Assembly (NCBI GenBank): GCA_023159155.1
Contig: JAJNNX010000007.1
Coordinates: 1,240,001 to 1,304,000, forward strand
Direction: 5' to 3'
Origin: Ustulina deusta
Taxonomy: Eukaryota; Ascomycota; Sordariomycetes; Xylariales; Xylariaceae
Length of the DNA: 64,000 nt
Each line of letters starts with the position of its first letter. Position 1 is the stretch's first letter. Below are positions 48,297 to 60,800 of the stretch, in pieces. A program made the position numbers and the translations under genes. The notes beneath the pieces are model-generated. The model worked only from the letters and a program-made list of their open reading frames with translations. It had not been told where the DNA came from and did not search any database.

Positions 48297-51200
48297 ATCA
48301 CTTTTTTTATTAAATAACTATTTTAGTCATTTTATAACCTATTGCTTAATATAGCTATAAATAAGGTTATTACAAACTTTTCTATTATAATATATTCTTT
48401 AACTGCTAATAGTTTTTTTTTAATATAGTTTTACTAATATATTATAGATTTTTTACTAAATAGTTGTTTTTATTATAAGCTAGATATAGATTATTTCTAT
48501 TATATTTATTAATAAACTAAATATTACTAAGACTTTAAAATTAATATATATTGCTATAATAATAACTAATAATAATCTAAGGTTTATTGTAGTATAGTTT
48601 TAATTTATTTATGTGTTGCTAAACCTATAATATTTAATTTTTTATAGTATAAGTCTAGATAAGTTTTTTTTTTTTTTATAAATATGCTTATATCTAGTTT
48701 TTTAAAGCTTTTAGACTATTAAAATAATTTTTTATAGTTAGTGCTTTATAATATATTACTAATTTTTTTTAATATTTAGTATTTTTTTTTTTTGGTTAGG
48801 TTTTAAATATAGTTAGCTATATTAGTTATTAATTATTATTATAGCAGCTAAGTTCTAAATATTAAAAAATAGCTGTTATATTTGGATGGCTTAGGTATAT
48901 AGTTATAAATATGCACTATTAATTTTAGCAAAGTTTAAAAATTAGAATATTTTTAAACTAAAGCTTTTTATAATATAGTATGCTTAATATTACTATTAGC
49001 TTTTTTAACCTTGCTATTTGCCTATAGCTGTTTTAATATAATTAGTTTTATAATTAATCTATTAAACTTATGCTAAATAATAGTTTTATTACTTATAAAT
49101 ATATTAATATTATTGCTAATCTATTTTTTTAAGTAGCTAAAAGTTTTTTTAATATAGGTTAGTAAAGGTTAAATTGCTTTAAATAAAATATTAAGTACTA
49201 GTTTTGCTTTAATTTATCTAGTAGTATATTTAATATAAACTAATATTTTAAAATTAGCTATAAAAATATAATCTATAGCTTAACAAATTAATAAAACAAA
49301 AGATATAATAAGTTATAAATTAGGCAACTTGTTACTAGGTGTTTTTATTAATTAATATTATAAATATTTAGTAATAATTTATTAATTAATTAAAGTTATT
49401 TTGGGATACTAAAAATATTTTTTTTTTTTAATATTATTCTAATAGTAGTATAGCTATAGTTAATATGTATATTTTTTATTTAAAGCAATAAATCTTTTGT
49501 TTTTAATATTTTGAAAAAATTCTTAGTATATAAAGCAGTTCTGGCTATATGTAACGGATTACTTGGAGCTCTTAAATATGTTGCTACTTTGTATAGCTTG
49601 CTTTATTAAGTAAAGAAGTATTATTTAACCTATTCTAGTAATATATTAGGTAATAAATTAGTATTAAAACGTAAAAATTCTAATATTGCCTGAAAATCTA
49701 TGCGGTTTAATTATTATAGCTATAATATAAGTAAAACTTTATTATTAATTATAGCTAAACTAGCTATATAACTCTTTTGATATTTAAGCTATTCAAAGCT
49801 TAAATAGATTTTTTTTAGTAGCTTTAATAATTAATTAGCTAAAATGTTCGATTTGCCTATATAATATATAATATATATAGTATAGTATTTAATAGTATTA
49901 AAAAAACATATAATATATACTAGCTGTTTTATTTTAGTACAAAAAATTAATAATAACTTATAATCTATATAAATAGTTATTTTTTTATTTTTAACCTAGT
50001 GCTTTTAGTACTAAAAAACCAATATAATAGCTAATAATTTATGCTTTTAAGCAGAATATTACAACTGAGTTACTTATAGCTTTTTTAAAAAATAAGCTAT
50101 AGGGTAGAGTGCTAACTTATTATTATATATATGCGGCTATATTAGATATACTTTTATATAAAATTAACTAAAATCTATATTTATAACAGAAAGTAGGCGC
50201 TAGTTAAACAGTTATACGATTAATATTGTAGTAATAAAGTTATAGATATATATTTATACCCCTTTTGTTATATAATCTAGCTTAATAAGTATATTCCTAG
50301 GTATTCTAGTAAAGGTTTTAGTAAGTAGTCCTGCAACAAGTGAATAATTACTGATTAAATATTTAAAATATTTTGCTACGTTAGTAAAGGCACGTATTTC
50401 GGTTGTTATTACTAGTTTTAGATAATCTTTTATAGTAATAATTTTTGCTAGATTAGCTTTAATATTTTTGCAAAAAATGTTAAAGCTTAAAAAAGTACTT
50501 CTAGGTATAAATAATAATAACTTTAATATATTAATAATTATACTATATTTTATAAAATATACAAACAATAATCTATATTGCTTAAATAATTTTTTATAAA
50601 TTTTAGCTTATATAATAATATTATCTAATAAGCTAGCTAACCAATTTTTAAAAAGCTTAATAATTTTTTAAATTAAGGCTTAGAAAGTAGCAAATATGTT
50701 ATAAAGTCCAAATAGCATTATAAGCTATTTATATATGCTAAATAGTATAATAAATGCTATTTTTTTTTTATTAGCTTTATTTATTTAGATTTATTAAAAT
50801 TTATTTTTTAAGTTAATAAAAATATACTATAAATATTTTATTGTTTTTTAAATCTAGTTCTAAGTATTAAGTAGCAAATGAGCTTTTTTTTTGGTTATTT
50901 TATTAAATTTATAATAGTTATAATAGAATTACTAGATTATGTTTTTAAAATATTTATTAATAGTTTTGTTTATAATTGTGCTACTAGGCGCTTTTTTTAG
51001 TGTTAGTAACGCTAGGGCATTTTATAGTCTATAGCTTTTCTAGATATAAACTTTAAAGTATATATTAATAAAGTTTTTAATTATGTTTTTTTATTAAAGA
51101 CTATATTAATAAGGTGGCAACCTAATTAATATAATATTTCTAGTATTAATATAATGCTTTGTTTTAGCAATAATTTCTGTTTTTTTTAATACTAAATTAA

Positions 51201-53496
51201 ATAGTTCTAAAAACTTACAAACAAAATTATTTAAACGTTCTTTTACTTATAGGTTATTAAAGGTATTTTTGTGCTATTTTATAACACTTATCTAGTATAT
51301 TATTTCGGATACTATACTAGCTTAAGTATTTTTTAGTAGTTTTATAATAAGTATTTCTATAAAACATATTAGTTGTATAGTTTTTTGCTTATTTTTTAAG
51401 CTAAAAATACTTTTTTATTTGTAGAACTTATGTTTACCTATGGTAAGGTCTTTAAAAAAAGTCTAGTTTAGTATAACACTACTAATAACTTCCTATATCT
51501 ATATTATATTATTATTAATAATAAATTTAGCTATAATATAATAATCTTATATTATTTATAGTCCTGTTTTTCTAACGCTATATATTATGTTTTGCTATTA
51601 AAATAAGTATAGTTTTAGTTTAGCTGCTAGTAACTCTAATATATAGCAATTTATATATTTATAGTCCTAAAAAACTATAAATATTGTATTGCTATTAGTA
51701 ACCCAAGCTTAAAATAAGTTATAATAGTCCTAATATCTATTATATAGTTTACCTTTTTTTAGTATTGGTTTTATTTTGCCTTTGTCTACTTTAACTGTAT
51801 AAATAAAGCTGTTTTATATATTAAAAAGTTCTTAAAGCTTATAATTAATTTTAGCTTTTTTATTATTAAATTAATTATAAAAGCTCTATTTAATTTTTTT
51901 TTTAAAATTATTAGAACTAGCAAAGTATATATATTTATAAATCAGTAATTTTTTTTAGAACAACTTATACTTAGTCTAAAACTTATTAGTTAAGTTATTA
52001 TAGAATAGTATACTTTTAATTATTATAGATTAACCTAATCTTAAGGGCTATAAGGTCTATAAGGTCTATTTTAGCTATTTCGGTTATTTTTAGCAGTTTT
52101 TAGCCTAATAACCTGTTTTGCTGTAGTTAAAATATTTGTTTTTTTTAGTTTTAGTAGCATACCTAGTTTTATTAGTTTTATTTAGCTCGGTCACTCGGCT
52201 AACCTTATAATTATTATTATAAAAGTTAGATATAGCTAGTAGTAGTACTTTTAAAATTATTAACTTATAATTAATAAGCTAGATATAACTAATATTTAGT
52301 TTAACTAGTATTGCTAAATTGATTTTATAGTTATAAAATAGCGCTAAAATGCTTTATAACTATATTATTACTTATAATATACTATATATTTTATTTTTAA
52401 TTATAGTTCTAGATATAGATTTAGCTAATTAGGTTGCTTTTTTAATTACTTTGTTATTATTTAGATTTTGTATTAATTTTTTAAAATATAGCTAGATCGT
52501 TAGTATATATATGCTAAACTTATATATAAATAAGTTTTTTATTTATTAAGTTTTATGTTAGCTACTTAAAAGCTAATAATAAGCTTTTTTAAATTATTAT
52601 AAATAATTAATATATAACTTTTTTTGCGCTAGTAAAAAATTTATAAATAATGCTAAAAAGCTATAAAATATATTATAAATTTTTAATACTTATATAATAG
52701 CTTTTTAGCAGTTAGCTTAAATAGTATTTTTAGTACGCTTAATAAACTAGGCTATAGCTTAAAAATCTTCGGCTAATTTAGTACTAATATATATTACCTA
52801 TAATTTATATAGAACAAATGTTTAAATTAATCAGTTCTATATATCCTTTACTTTATTAAGGATTATATAATTAACAATAATAAATTGCAAATTTACTAAA
52901 ATTACAACCTTATTCTTAGGTTCATACTTGTTTAAACTGCTTATATTAATTACTAATATAGCTTTAGAAAATATATACTAAATACGCTATTCTTATTTAA
53001 TTTATATTTTTAATAGTACTTAATATTAGTATAAGTTTAATAACTTGTTTTAAAGTTTTTTATTACTAATTATATATATTAGCTACTATATATATAACTT
53101 ATTAATATATTGCTTGTTTATTTTATATATTTTTTATAATAGTAGTAGTAGTAGTATTAAGTAGACTTATTAACTAGTTATATTATTTATTATAAATATA
53201 TCTAGCTTTTTAATAAAATTAGCAATTATTTTTTTTAAATTATTAATATTATTTTTTAGCTCCGCTATACTATAAACTATATTAATAGTAAAAGCGTTAA
53301 TTTGTTTTTAAAAGTTCTTAATAGTATTATTTTATAAAACGCCGATAATCTTATTAATTAAAGCTATTAATACTTCTAATATTTTATTAGCTATTTTAAA
53401 AATTTTAAAATCTTTGCAATACAGTAAAAAGTGCAAAAAAAGTACTAAATATAATAAAAATAAAAATAATATTATAAAGCTGCATAAATAGCTATT
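48297..53496 (-). pseudogene. Remnant gag-pol region, destroyed by C-to-T/G-to-A mutation
   Basis: Very AT-rich; remaining G and C sit mostly in AGCT- and TAGC-like words. On the minus strand at about 52085-52135 a CCHC zinc knuckle can be traced: Y-F-N-Y-S-K-T-G-Y-stop-A-K-N-C. Its first two Cys and its His have become Tyr and an Arg has become a stop, each explained by transitions. At 50254-50568 an unbroken minus ORF resembles the RT segment after the active site (FLSFNIFCKNIKANLAKI, then EIRAFTNVAKYFKYLISNYS). Just upstream of it, near 50600-50625, L-L-D-N-I-I-I-stop-A looks like a mutated YLDD block. Protease, RNase H and integrase were not traced. The original host target or activity cannot be inferred. 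Confidence 0.8.
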
Positions 53497-53749
53497 TGTG
53501 CCTTAATACAGTCCTTTTATAGAACTAGTCACTTGGTATTACTAGGTCTGATCTAAAGGTCTATATTAAGTATGGTTATAAAAGGAAACTAACTAGGGTA
53601 TCTAACGGAGGTGCGAGGTATTTATGCCCTTAATTAGGTGGGTCGGTACCTGGTGCCTAAGGGCTACGCACGGTGCCCTTTCATGCACGTACCATTGTAC
53701 TGACTCAATGGATTGACTTCAATGGAAGCCAATGGCAATGGGATCCACA
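53497..53749 (-). repeat. LTR, right copy (5' LTR of the element)
   Basis: 253 bp, aligned to the left copy without gaps. Here the left (inner) half carries about 13 transitions and the right (outer) half is nearly pristine, ending GGATCCACA. The mutated half is therefore the opposite one from the left copy. Confidence 0.93.
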
Positions 53750-54930
53750 GCATGAGCCCTGTCCGAGCAGGACCCGCTTTTGCATAAGCCAAAACTGAAC
53801 ATGCTTGCGAACAACTACCTAGTAGTACCTACCTATAGCTTTAAAATATTACTGATAAGGCGAAACACAACGGGTCTGATAACTAAGTGGCCAGATCTAG
53901 ATAAATAGAAGGGGAGGATCTCTGGAGGCTACCCATCCCCTGCAGGTGGGGGGACTATCTAGGTAAGTTAGGGCCTTCCCGAGACTGCGTCCTGCGTTGA
54001 TGGCCGATCCGATCCGGCTGTGTCACGGGCACAGCTGTCACATCGGATTGCTGGACTCCAGTCGGGGCTGTGAAGTCCGGCAGGATCATACTGACCGGTG
54101 GCGGGACAGTATGGATTGGTGTCCATGTTGTCGCCGTGATCGGGTTTCGCACTGCATCTGTGTCTTGTGGGGGTCGCGGTCTGGGTTGTCGGTTGCGTGC
54201 CTGTAACATTTGGCACCGTGTCGGCTGCCTGTGTGGCCCATGGGATCGTGGGCGTCAACGCCGTAAGGGGCAATGGGACTGCGGCCTTCAAAAAGGTCCA
54301 AGGGCCTGATTACCTAAGTAGGCAGACAGCCAGCTATTCGACCGCTTACATAAACCATAACGAACAGAACTTGGAAGTTTACCATTTTCATATTCAGGGG
54401 CTTTAAGTATTGATGACAAGGTCGAGTATATAGTAGCTTATATGTCACTAATCAAGAATGTAAAGAGAGAAAAAACCTCTCTTTGTCCAGATTAATCAAA
54501 TTATATATAAAAGCATTAACTTGGCTACATTAACTTGGCTACATTAACTTGGCTACATTAACTTGGCTACATTAACTTGGCTACATTAACTTGGCTACAT
54601 TAACTTGGCTACATTAACTCGGCTACATTAACTTTTGCTTTAAGTACCTAGGTAGGCGTGACTTATTAGGAAGTCGGTAGGTACAACTAAAAGAATCACG
54701 ACGCTTAGGTAGTACCTAGTAGTACCGAAGTAATTTTGCCAGGTGCGAGGAAGGCACGGGTCTGGGGAGCCCTCGCGGACTGCAGGCATCTCTTAACCCA
54801 AGAAATCAATATTTCTTTGCTGTGTTACCATTGATCATCTCACATCTATGGCCCAATGTTCGGGGGCTCGTAATTGAGACAGTCTTTGCTTGCGTCCGCT
54901 ATATTGTGCCTCAGAGACTACTCTAGGTAC
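53750..54930. other. Flank between the retrotransposon and the STAND-like gene
   Basis: About 1.2 kb. Base composition jumps back to normal at the LTR edge, then a GC-richer island (about 53880-54340) has ORFs open in several frames with no recognised product. A 14-bp satellite follows at 54514-54634. The end holds the 3' flank of the STAND-like gene. Confidence 0.55.
54514..54634. repeat. 14-bp tandem repeat, about eight copies
   Basis: The unit CATTAACTTGGCTA repeats in perfect register at 54514, 54528, 54542, 54556, 54570, 54584 and 54598. The 54612 copy has one change (CTCGG) and is followed by a partial copy. The near-identity implies recent expansion. Confidence 0.97.
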
Positions 54931-57283
54931 TTAACGCGTATCATAGCTATTATCATGCCAATTGGCATTCTCGTCGCCATCGACATCTCCATCGAAGAAC
55001 ACCTCCCTCACAACAGGGACTGGACCAGTAATCCTCTTCCTTGCCGACACAACAGGCGGCGGAACTCTAGCATAGCCGACCGGAGACGGCGTCCTCCCCC
55101 GCCGAGGCGAAGGTGCCCTGAGCAGGTGGTCGCCCACCACCCGGCTCGAAATACTTCCCGGCACCAGATTATTTCGGCTCAAGCTGATTAACCGGGCAGG
55201 ATCCTCCTTCAAGAGCGGCATGTCCTTGATCGCTCGTCTACTTTCGAACGGGCTGGTGAGGAGGACCTTGACAACGGGCACCAGCTTTGTGTCGTTGACA
55301 ATGTTCCGCAGCCCCTCCATGAAGGTGCTGAGGTCCTTCAGCAGCCGGCCGACGTCGAAGCACGAGATGGAGTCGACGATGTAGTAGACGTACGTGTCGG
55401 GCGTGAACTCGTACAGCAGCCCGTGCAGCACGGAGCATAGATCGACCAGGGAGTGCTGCTCCAGGTTCTGAAGGAATACGCGGTCGTTGATGAAGTCCAG
55501 GCTCCAGGTCCTCATCTCGGGGTCCCTGGCGTCCAGTTTCATGAGCAGCTGGAGGATGAGCGAACGCACGAGGCCCGTGGGTCCGTACCAGGCGTCATTG
55601 GGTGACGCGTGTAGTCCGCAGAAGAAGTGGACGACCACGGCGGTGTCCGGATACGCCTCCATCAGGCTTGTCACCAGGGTGCTGCTGAACACGGAGACGG
55701 CGGAGAGGCGCTCGAGGGCCGACTCTCGAATATTGGCGTCGACTAGGATAAGAGACTGGTGCGAACGAGACAGCCAATCAAGAAATTGTTCGTGCTCGAG
55801 GAGCGAATTGACTTGCCCTTGGGTTCTCGAGGAGAACCTGCCCTGCTCGGCAAGAGCATGACTCAGATCCGCACTGGGGTGTTGGAACGTGCGTTCGAGA
55901 TTGGGTGTGTCGTTCTGATTTTGCGCTGACAGTGGTTGGGCCAGAATGTTGCACAACTGTGTGAGGCTCACGACAGCCGTGTGTTTTGAACTGTGTAATA
56001 CCCGTTGCTGTAGTGCGGCGAACTCGGCCTCGATGGCTTTTCGTCCTTTGAGGGCGTTGTGTGAGTCAGCTTGGTGACGGGCACAGAGCAAGCAACCTGT
56101 TGGCTCAGGATCGTGTGTTGTTGGAACTTACTTTCTAACTCCATGATGACGTGCATGAGCAGAGTTCTGTTCTCTCTCTGTTGTTCTACAATCAGTTGCA
56201 GTCCCCTCTCGCCTCCACGCATGGCTTCGAGCACCCCGGCGTGGTTCGTTGCTGCTTGCTTCCTCAGGTAGGCGATGTCTTCGTGGACCATGACCACTCT
56301 TACCGCATTTGTACGGCTGTAGGCCTCTGTCCGCTCGTGCGTGTGATCACGGGCTAGGTCGATCGCATCATCATATTTACCGATGTCCGTCCCAAGAGCC
56401 TCAAGGATGCCGTCCAGCGTAGGATGAGCCTCTTCTGGCTCGTTTTCACGTCTGAGCTTAGCAGCAAATTTGGTTACTGCACGATTGTTGTCGTCAGAAG
56501 CTTAACCTTTGATGGAGAAAGCGTACGTACAGCGGGACGTCTCCATGGATGACAGCACCGCGACCATGTCTTCAATGGCTCTAACAATTGCTTTGTATAA
56601 AGATGCAGCCGACTGGCCAACCTTGGGGTCGGCTCGAAACCGGGCACGGCCCGGATGCAAGCGAACCAGTGCTTCTTGAAGGGTTGAGAAAGTCTTGAAG
56701 ACCTTCTCCCGCTTGGCTTTGGAGTTCTCGGCAAGCTAAGACGGAAGGATCAGATGGGTTGACTGAAAACGACGGTGCAGAATAGACAGCCGACCTTGAA
56801 CACAACTGCAACTCCGGCTTTGAGCACCGACAGGCCGTACTCGTTAGGTATCAAGTCCAGCCATGCCTCGGTGATGTCTCTCACATCACCACAGCCGTAC
56901 CAGAAACGGTGCCAGAGCCCTTGCTTGGACTCCCGGTAGGCCTTCTCCATGTCGCCAATCCTATCACAGAGGCCAGGGTCAAAGGTAGTGACCTGGATCC
57001 GCAGAGTTCCTGTAATGTAGTCTTTCAACGCGCGTTCTAGCCGTCTTAACACTTCATTAGGGTCTCCTCAGAGTCAGCCTAGATGGGGGTTCCAAGTTGC
57101 CGCTTACTGGTATGGCTGGGAGTCGGTCACAAACTTGACTTGTTCCATATCAAGCTGAGATGACCCTCCGAAGCCACCGTGCAGTCGAGGTGCTTCATCA
57201 GCGACGTACTTGCCTACCACGGCGACTTCCTTCTTGCCGGGCCGGAGCCAGTTCAGCCCGCGAAGATCTTCCAGCGACGACAT
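54931..57283 (-). CDS. Fungal STAND-like protein with degenerate NTPase domain
   Basis: Uncharacterised family common in Pezizomycotina. Five exons on the minus strand: 57283-57108, 57044-56795, 56735-56531, 56476-56132 and 56069-54931, with introns of 63, 59, 54 and 62 nt, giving 704 residues. Residues about 60-220 resemble the helical N-terminal domain of fungal STAND proteins (I recall it as DUF7708): ESKQGLWHRFWYGCGD, VLKAGVAVVFKLAENSKAKR, SLYKAIVRAIEDM. Then comes a likely coiled coil (about 260-325), and a fold resembling an NTPase core with hydrophobic strands (SLILVDAN at about 431-438, AVVVHFFCGLH, VYYIVDSI at about 553-560). No GxxxxGK(S/T) P-loop is present, so nucleotide binding is doubtful. 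The C-tail is Pro/Arg-rich, then acidic. It is divergent from the AAA+ gene next door. The first intron acceptor (after GTGTTAAG) is the only one that keeps frame. Confidence 0.75.
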
Positions 57284-57876
57284 CCTGTTATATATTCAGA
57301 GTCTTTCCGATGGGAGGGCTTCGTCTGAAAGTGTTTGTTGCTGGGAACGAAACTAGAGGAGGCAGGGATCACGGAGCACGAAGAGGAATCAAGTTCGGGA
57401 TATCGTCCTCCCGAAAACCAGGTGCCGGAGAGTTTTAGCGCAAGGCTCTGAGGATCGTCGAACTCGGATGAAGCGGCCGGGCGTTCCCGCATGCAGTGAT
57501 ACGTGGCCAGCCTTTATTGCACAAGACAGAGGTCGCTGAGCTGACTCTCGGGCTGTGCATCATAGGCCCGAGCCTCGTGCATATCAATACATGCTGTATG
57601 GTAATCATTGCGGCTGAAAGTAGTATCAGCTAACGGTTAGGTTCCATTGCATAGGTACTCTAAGCCCAATATAATCACACCTTCTGGAAGGGGGATACCA
57701 GGTGTGCACACCATCAAAAGGCAATGGCCGGAAGATGGAGTAGATATTCGGCGGTTCCCAATCCTTCTTCAATTCTTGCCTGCCCACTAGCGCTAGCTAT
57801 CCTCATCACCTAAACATTTACCACAATCGGGCGCAAACATACGCTCGACCTCAGCTGCATTGCACACGTCGACGCC
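57284..57876. promoter_or_regulatory. Shared divergent upstream region
   Basis: 593 bp separate the start codons of the STAND-like gene (minus) and the AAA+ ATPase gene (plus). Any core promoters for both must lie here or overlap. No specific factor site was recognised. Short ORFs across it run into both genes' leaders and look like shadows. Confidence 0.5.
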
Positions 57877-60800
57877 ATGGCTCTAGAGGACAGTGCGCCT
57901 CCTCGCGCTTCTAACGTGGAAGCTCCTACCGCACTTCCAGATGGCTCATCTGTCGTTGGAGACGAGAACCAAGCTGACAATGTGTTGAAGGAAGAGGAGT
58001 CGTGGGAAGTCCAGCGCCAGAAAATTCCTCTGAGGGTCGATGTGGAATGGCTCGACTTCGAGCATTTCAAAAACCGCTACACGGAGAAGGAGGGTATGGC
58101 CATCATCGAAGTTCTAGTTGGCCACTCACAAATTGCTCAGGAGGTCTCAAGGGAGGCCATGAGACGGGCTCGGGGCAAAAGGGACATCAGGACGCCCACG
58201 CCCAACCCAAAGTTAGTTGTGGATGAAGACTCGTACTGGATGCAACGGGTCCGCATCCAGTCGCCACAGCTCGTTCTCTTGTTGTCCCGCCTGACAGGCC
58301 ACCGCAATAAATGGTCGACTGGCAAGTCACGCACCTTCTTCGCGCCCTTCCGCTGCTTCTACCATTATTTGCAGCAGTTAAAGGAGTGTCTCAAGCTCCT
58401 CGAGGCGCATTGGCCAGCTGGCGAAGCCCCGACGTCTGCCACTCCGTCGACGTCGTCCATCAGCCAGACCGAGGCAAAGAACGACCCGAAGCGCGATGGA
58501 CTCGACGGTGATCCAGGCATCAATCGCGGCTCCGACAACGACGACGACGAACTTGCCGACCTTGGTCCCATGGCCCCCGAAATGGCCGTTGCGGGAGACG
58601 TCATCGACTCCCACGTCACCCTGGCTCACCTCACCAGATTTGTAGACTTCATTGAGAAGCACATCGTGCCTCTTTGGCATCGCGCTGCCGGTACCAGTCA
58701 GCGCAAGTTCCGCTTCAGCGACCTCTGGATGGCCTTCCAACCCGGCGAGCTCCTCCACAGCCTCCCGCCAAACACCGAGAAAGGCCGGAGCACTAAGATA
58801 TACCAGACCGCATGGCGACTGCTCACTTTGGTGTCAGACCCCCTCGCCGACGACAGACCAGATGACACGCAGAAGACCACGAGCCGCGAATTCGACGTCT
58901 ATGCCTACTACATTGACTACAACGGCATCTCATACGTTCCCGTCCGCCATACGTTTACCATCAAGCACTTCGAAGGGGAGCGGGACATTACAACCTTGGA
59001 TGTCTATCCCCTTCGTTTCATCAAGGATGGCGACAGGATCAAGGACACACTCCGCGAACAGGGTACGTGGTTCCGCCAAGCCATCACGGAGAAGCACCTC
59101 TTTTGTGATGGCTGGACACTAACTTGCGGGCCTACCGGTAATCCATCCGAGTCCGGAGGATCTCTTGCTGTGGAACATATCGATGGCGATGTCATCATAG
59201 ATTTTGTGGAAGGATACAAGTCGGAACCAAGCCTTGTTAGCTTTGGGCCATCTTCATGGAACGGCCTGGGAAATTTCAGCGACTCCGACTGGCCTGAAGG
59301 AGATGACAACCTTGGGATCATGCATTGGAAGCCGCTCGCCAACAGTGCCCGGCTCGAGAGGTTTGTCGAGATCAGAGAAAAGACACAGCGAGGAGAATGG
59401 TATGGCTTGAGGGCTCATTTTTGCTTTCGCCTAGTGGCAAGGGATCTTATCTGGATCCCTTTTTGTTGCTTAGAAACCGAAGCTAATAGCAGTGGAGCAG
59501 GTACGACGAAAGAATCAAAAGCGAGCAAGTTAATGGTCGAGGGATTCTCAAAAACCTCGAGGAGGGGAAGCGCACCGAGGACCTGGATGGAGAGGATCTA
59601 TTGCTACTGCCTTGCCGAGTCGTCGCCTACACCTTCCGGGAACGCCGATTTGTCATGCTGGACATCCAGTCGCTAAAGAGTCTTCCGACTTCAGACGATG
59701 TCTTCAACGATCTCAAGATCGATCCTTCACATAGAATGATGGTCGTGTCGCTGGTCAAATCACACTTGGAGAAGCAAGCCGCCCAGAAGCTCCGACCGAG
59801 TATCAGTATGAACCAGGATCTCATCCGTGGCAAAGGATCCGGCTTGGTAATTCTCCTCCATGGCGTTCCCGGGGTAGGCAAGACTGCCACGGCGGAGGCC
59901 ATCGCCCAGACCAACAAGAAACCCCTCTTCGTCATCACGTGTGGTGACCTCGGCTTCACGCCCAGGGAGGTTGAGGATTCCCTGAAGGACATATTCCGCC
60001 TAGCGCACCTGTGGGACTGTGTTCTCCTGCTGGATGAGGCAGATATCTTCCTTTCTCGTCGCGAACTAGGAGACCTCAAGCGCAATGCCCTGGTATCTGG
60101 TGAGTGTCTAGCATTTGCCATGTCTCGATATTACTGACCTACTGACACTTCCTAGTCTTTCTCCGCGTCCTCGAATACTACAGTGGCATTCTGTTCCTCA
60201 CTACCAACCGGGTTGGCACCTTGGACGAGGCGTTCAAGTCCAGAATTCACGTTAGCTTGTACTACCCTCCACTGAACAAGGCCCAAACGATCGAGATCTT
60301 CAAGGTCAACATCCAGAAACTACAGGAGATTATGCACGAGAAGGAGAAGCTGCAAGCTGAGCTTAACTCCACCAGTACCGCAACCTCGGCCGAGCGGCCT
60401 CCGCTGGCTATCAAACCCCAAAGCATCCTCCATTATGCGGCATGGCACTATGATGTCAATGAAGAGAGTCCGGAGCAGAGATGGAACGGCAGACAAATCC
60501 GGAATGCCTTTCAGATTGCCTACTCGCTCGCCCAATTTGAAATGAACAGCAACGTGTTGTGCCAGGGGGATGAGGCGGGCGACAGGCTCACTCCGCGCCC
60601 ACTGCCTGGCATCGGACTGCTGAACTGGCGTCACTTCGACATAGTTGCCAAAGCCGTCGAGAAGTTCGAGAGCTATCTCTACAACGCCACGAGCGGCACG
60701 GATAGCGACCGGGCACGCAAGGCAGCTATCCGGGAAGACGAGTACGACTACCGCACGACGCCGCACAAGCCTGCCTATAATCCCCCTTCACGTCAATGGA

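Larger units (their letters stand above)
48044..53749 (-). mobile_element. RIP-mutated Ty3/gypsy-type LTR retrotransposon
   Basis: A 5.7-kb element bounded by two direct 253-bp LTRs and flanked by GCAT on both sides (48040-48043 and 53750-53753), probably a target duplication. The interior is extremely AT-rich with stops everywhere. Orientation is minus: Gag remnants lie near 52.1 kb and reverse transcriptase near 50.3-50.6 kb. A purine-rich tract (minus-strand AAAAAAAGTGA) abuts the LTR at 48298-48308, where the polypurine tract should be. The Gag-knuckle-to-RT order plus the RT remnant place it with Ty3/gypsy rather than copia. Differences between the LTRs are all transitions, as expected from repeat-induced point mutation. 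It is inactive. Confidence 0.92.

Noticed and set aside
53955..54309. ORFs open in several frames next to the retrotransposon
   Set aside because: GC-rich island with Thr/Pro/Asp/His composition in every frame. No domain, start context or splice signals, so no gene is claimed.
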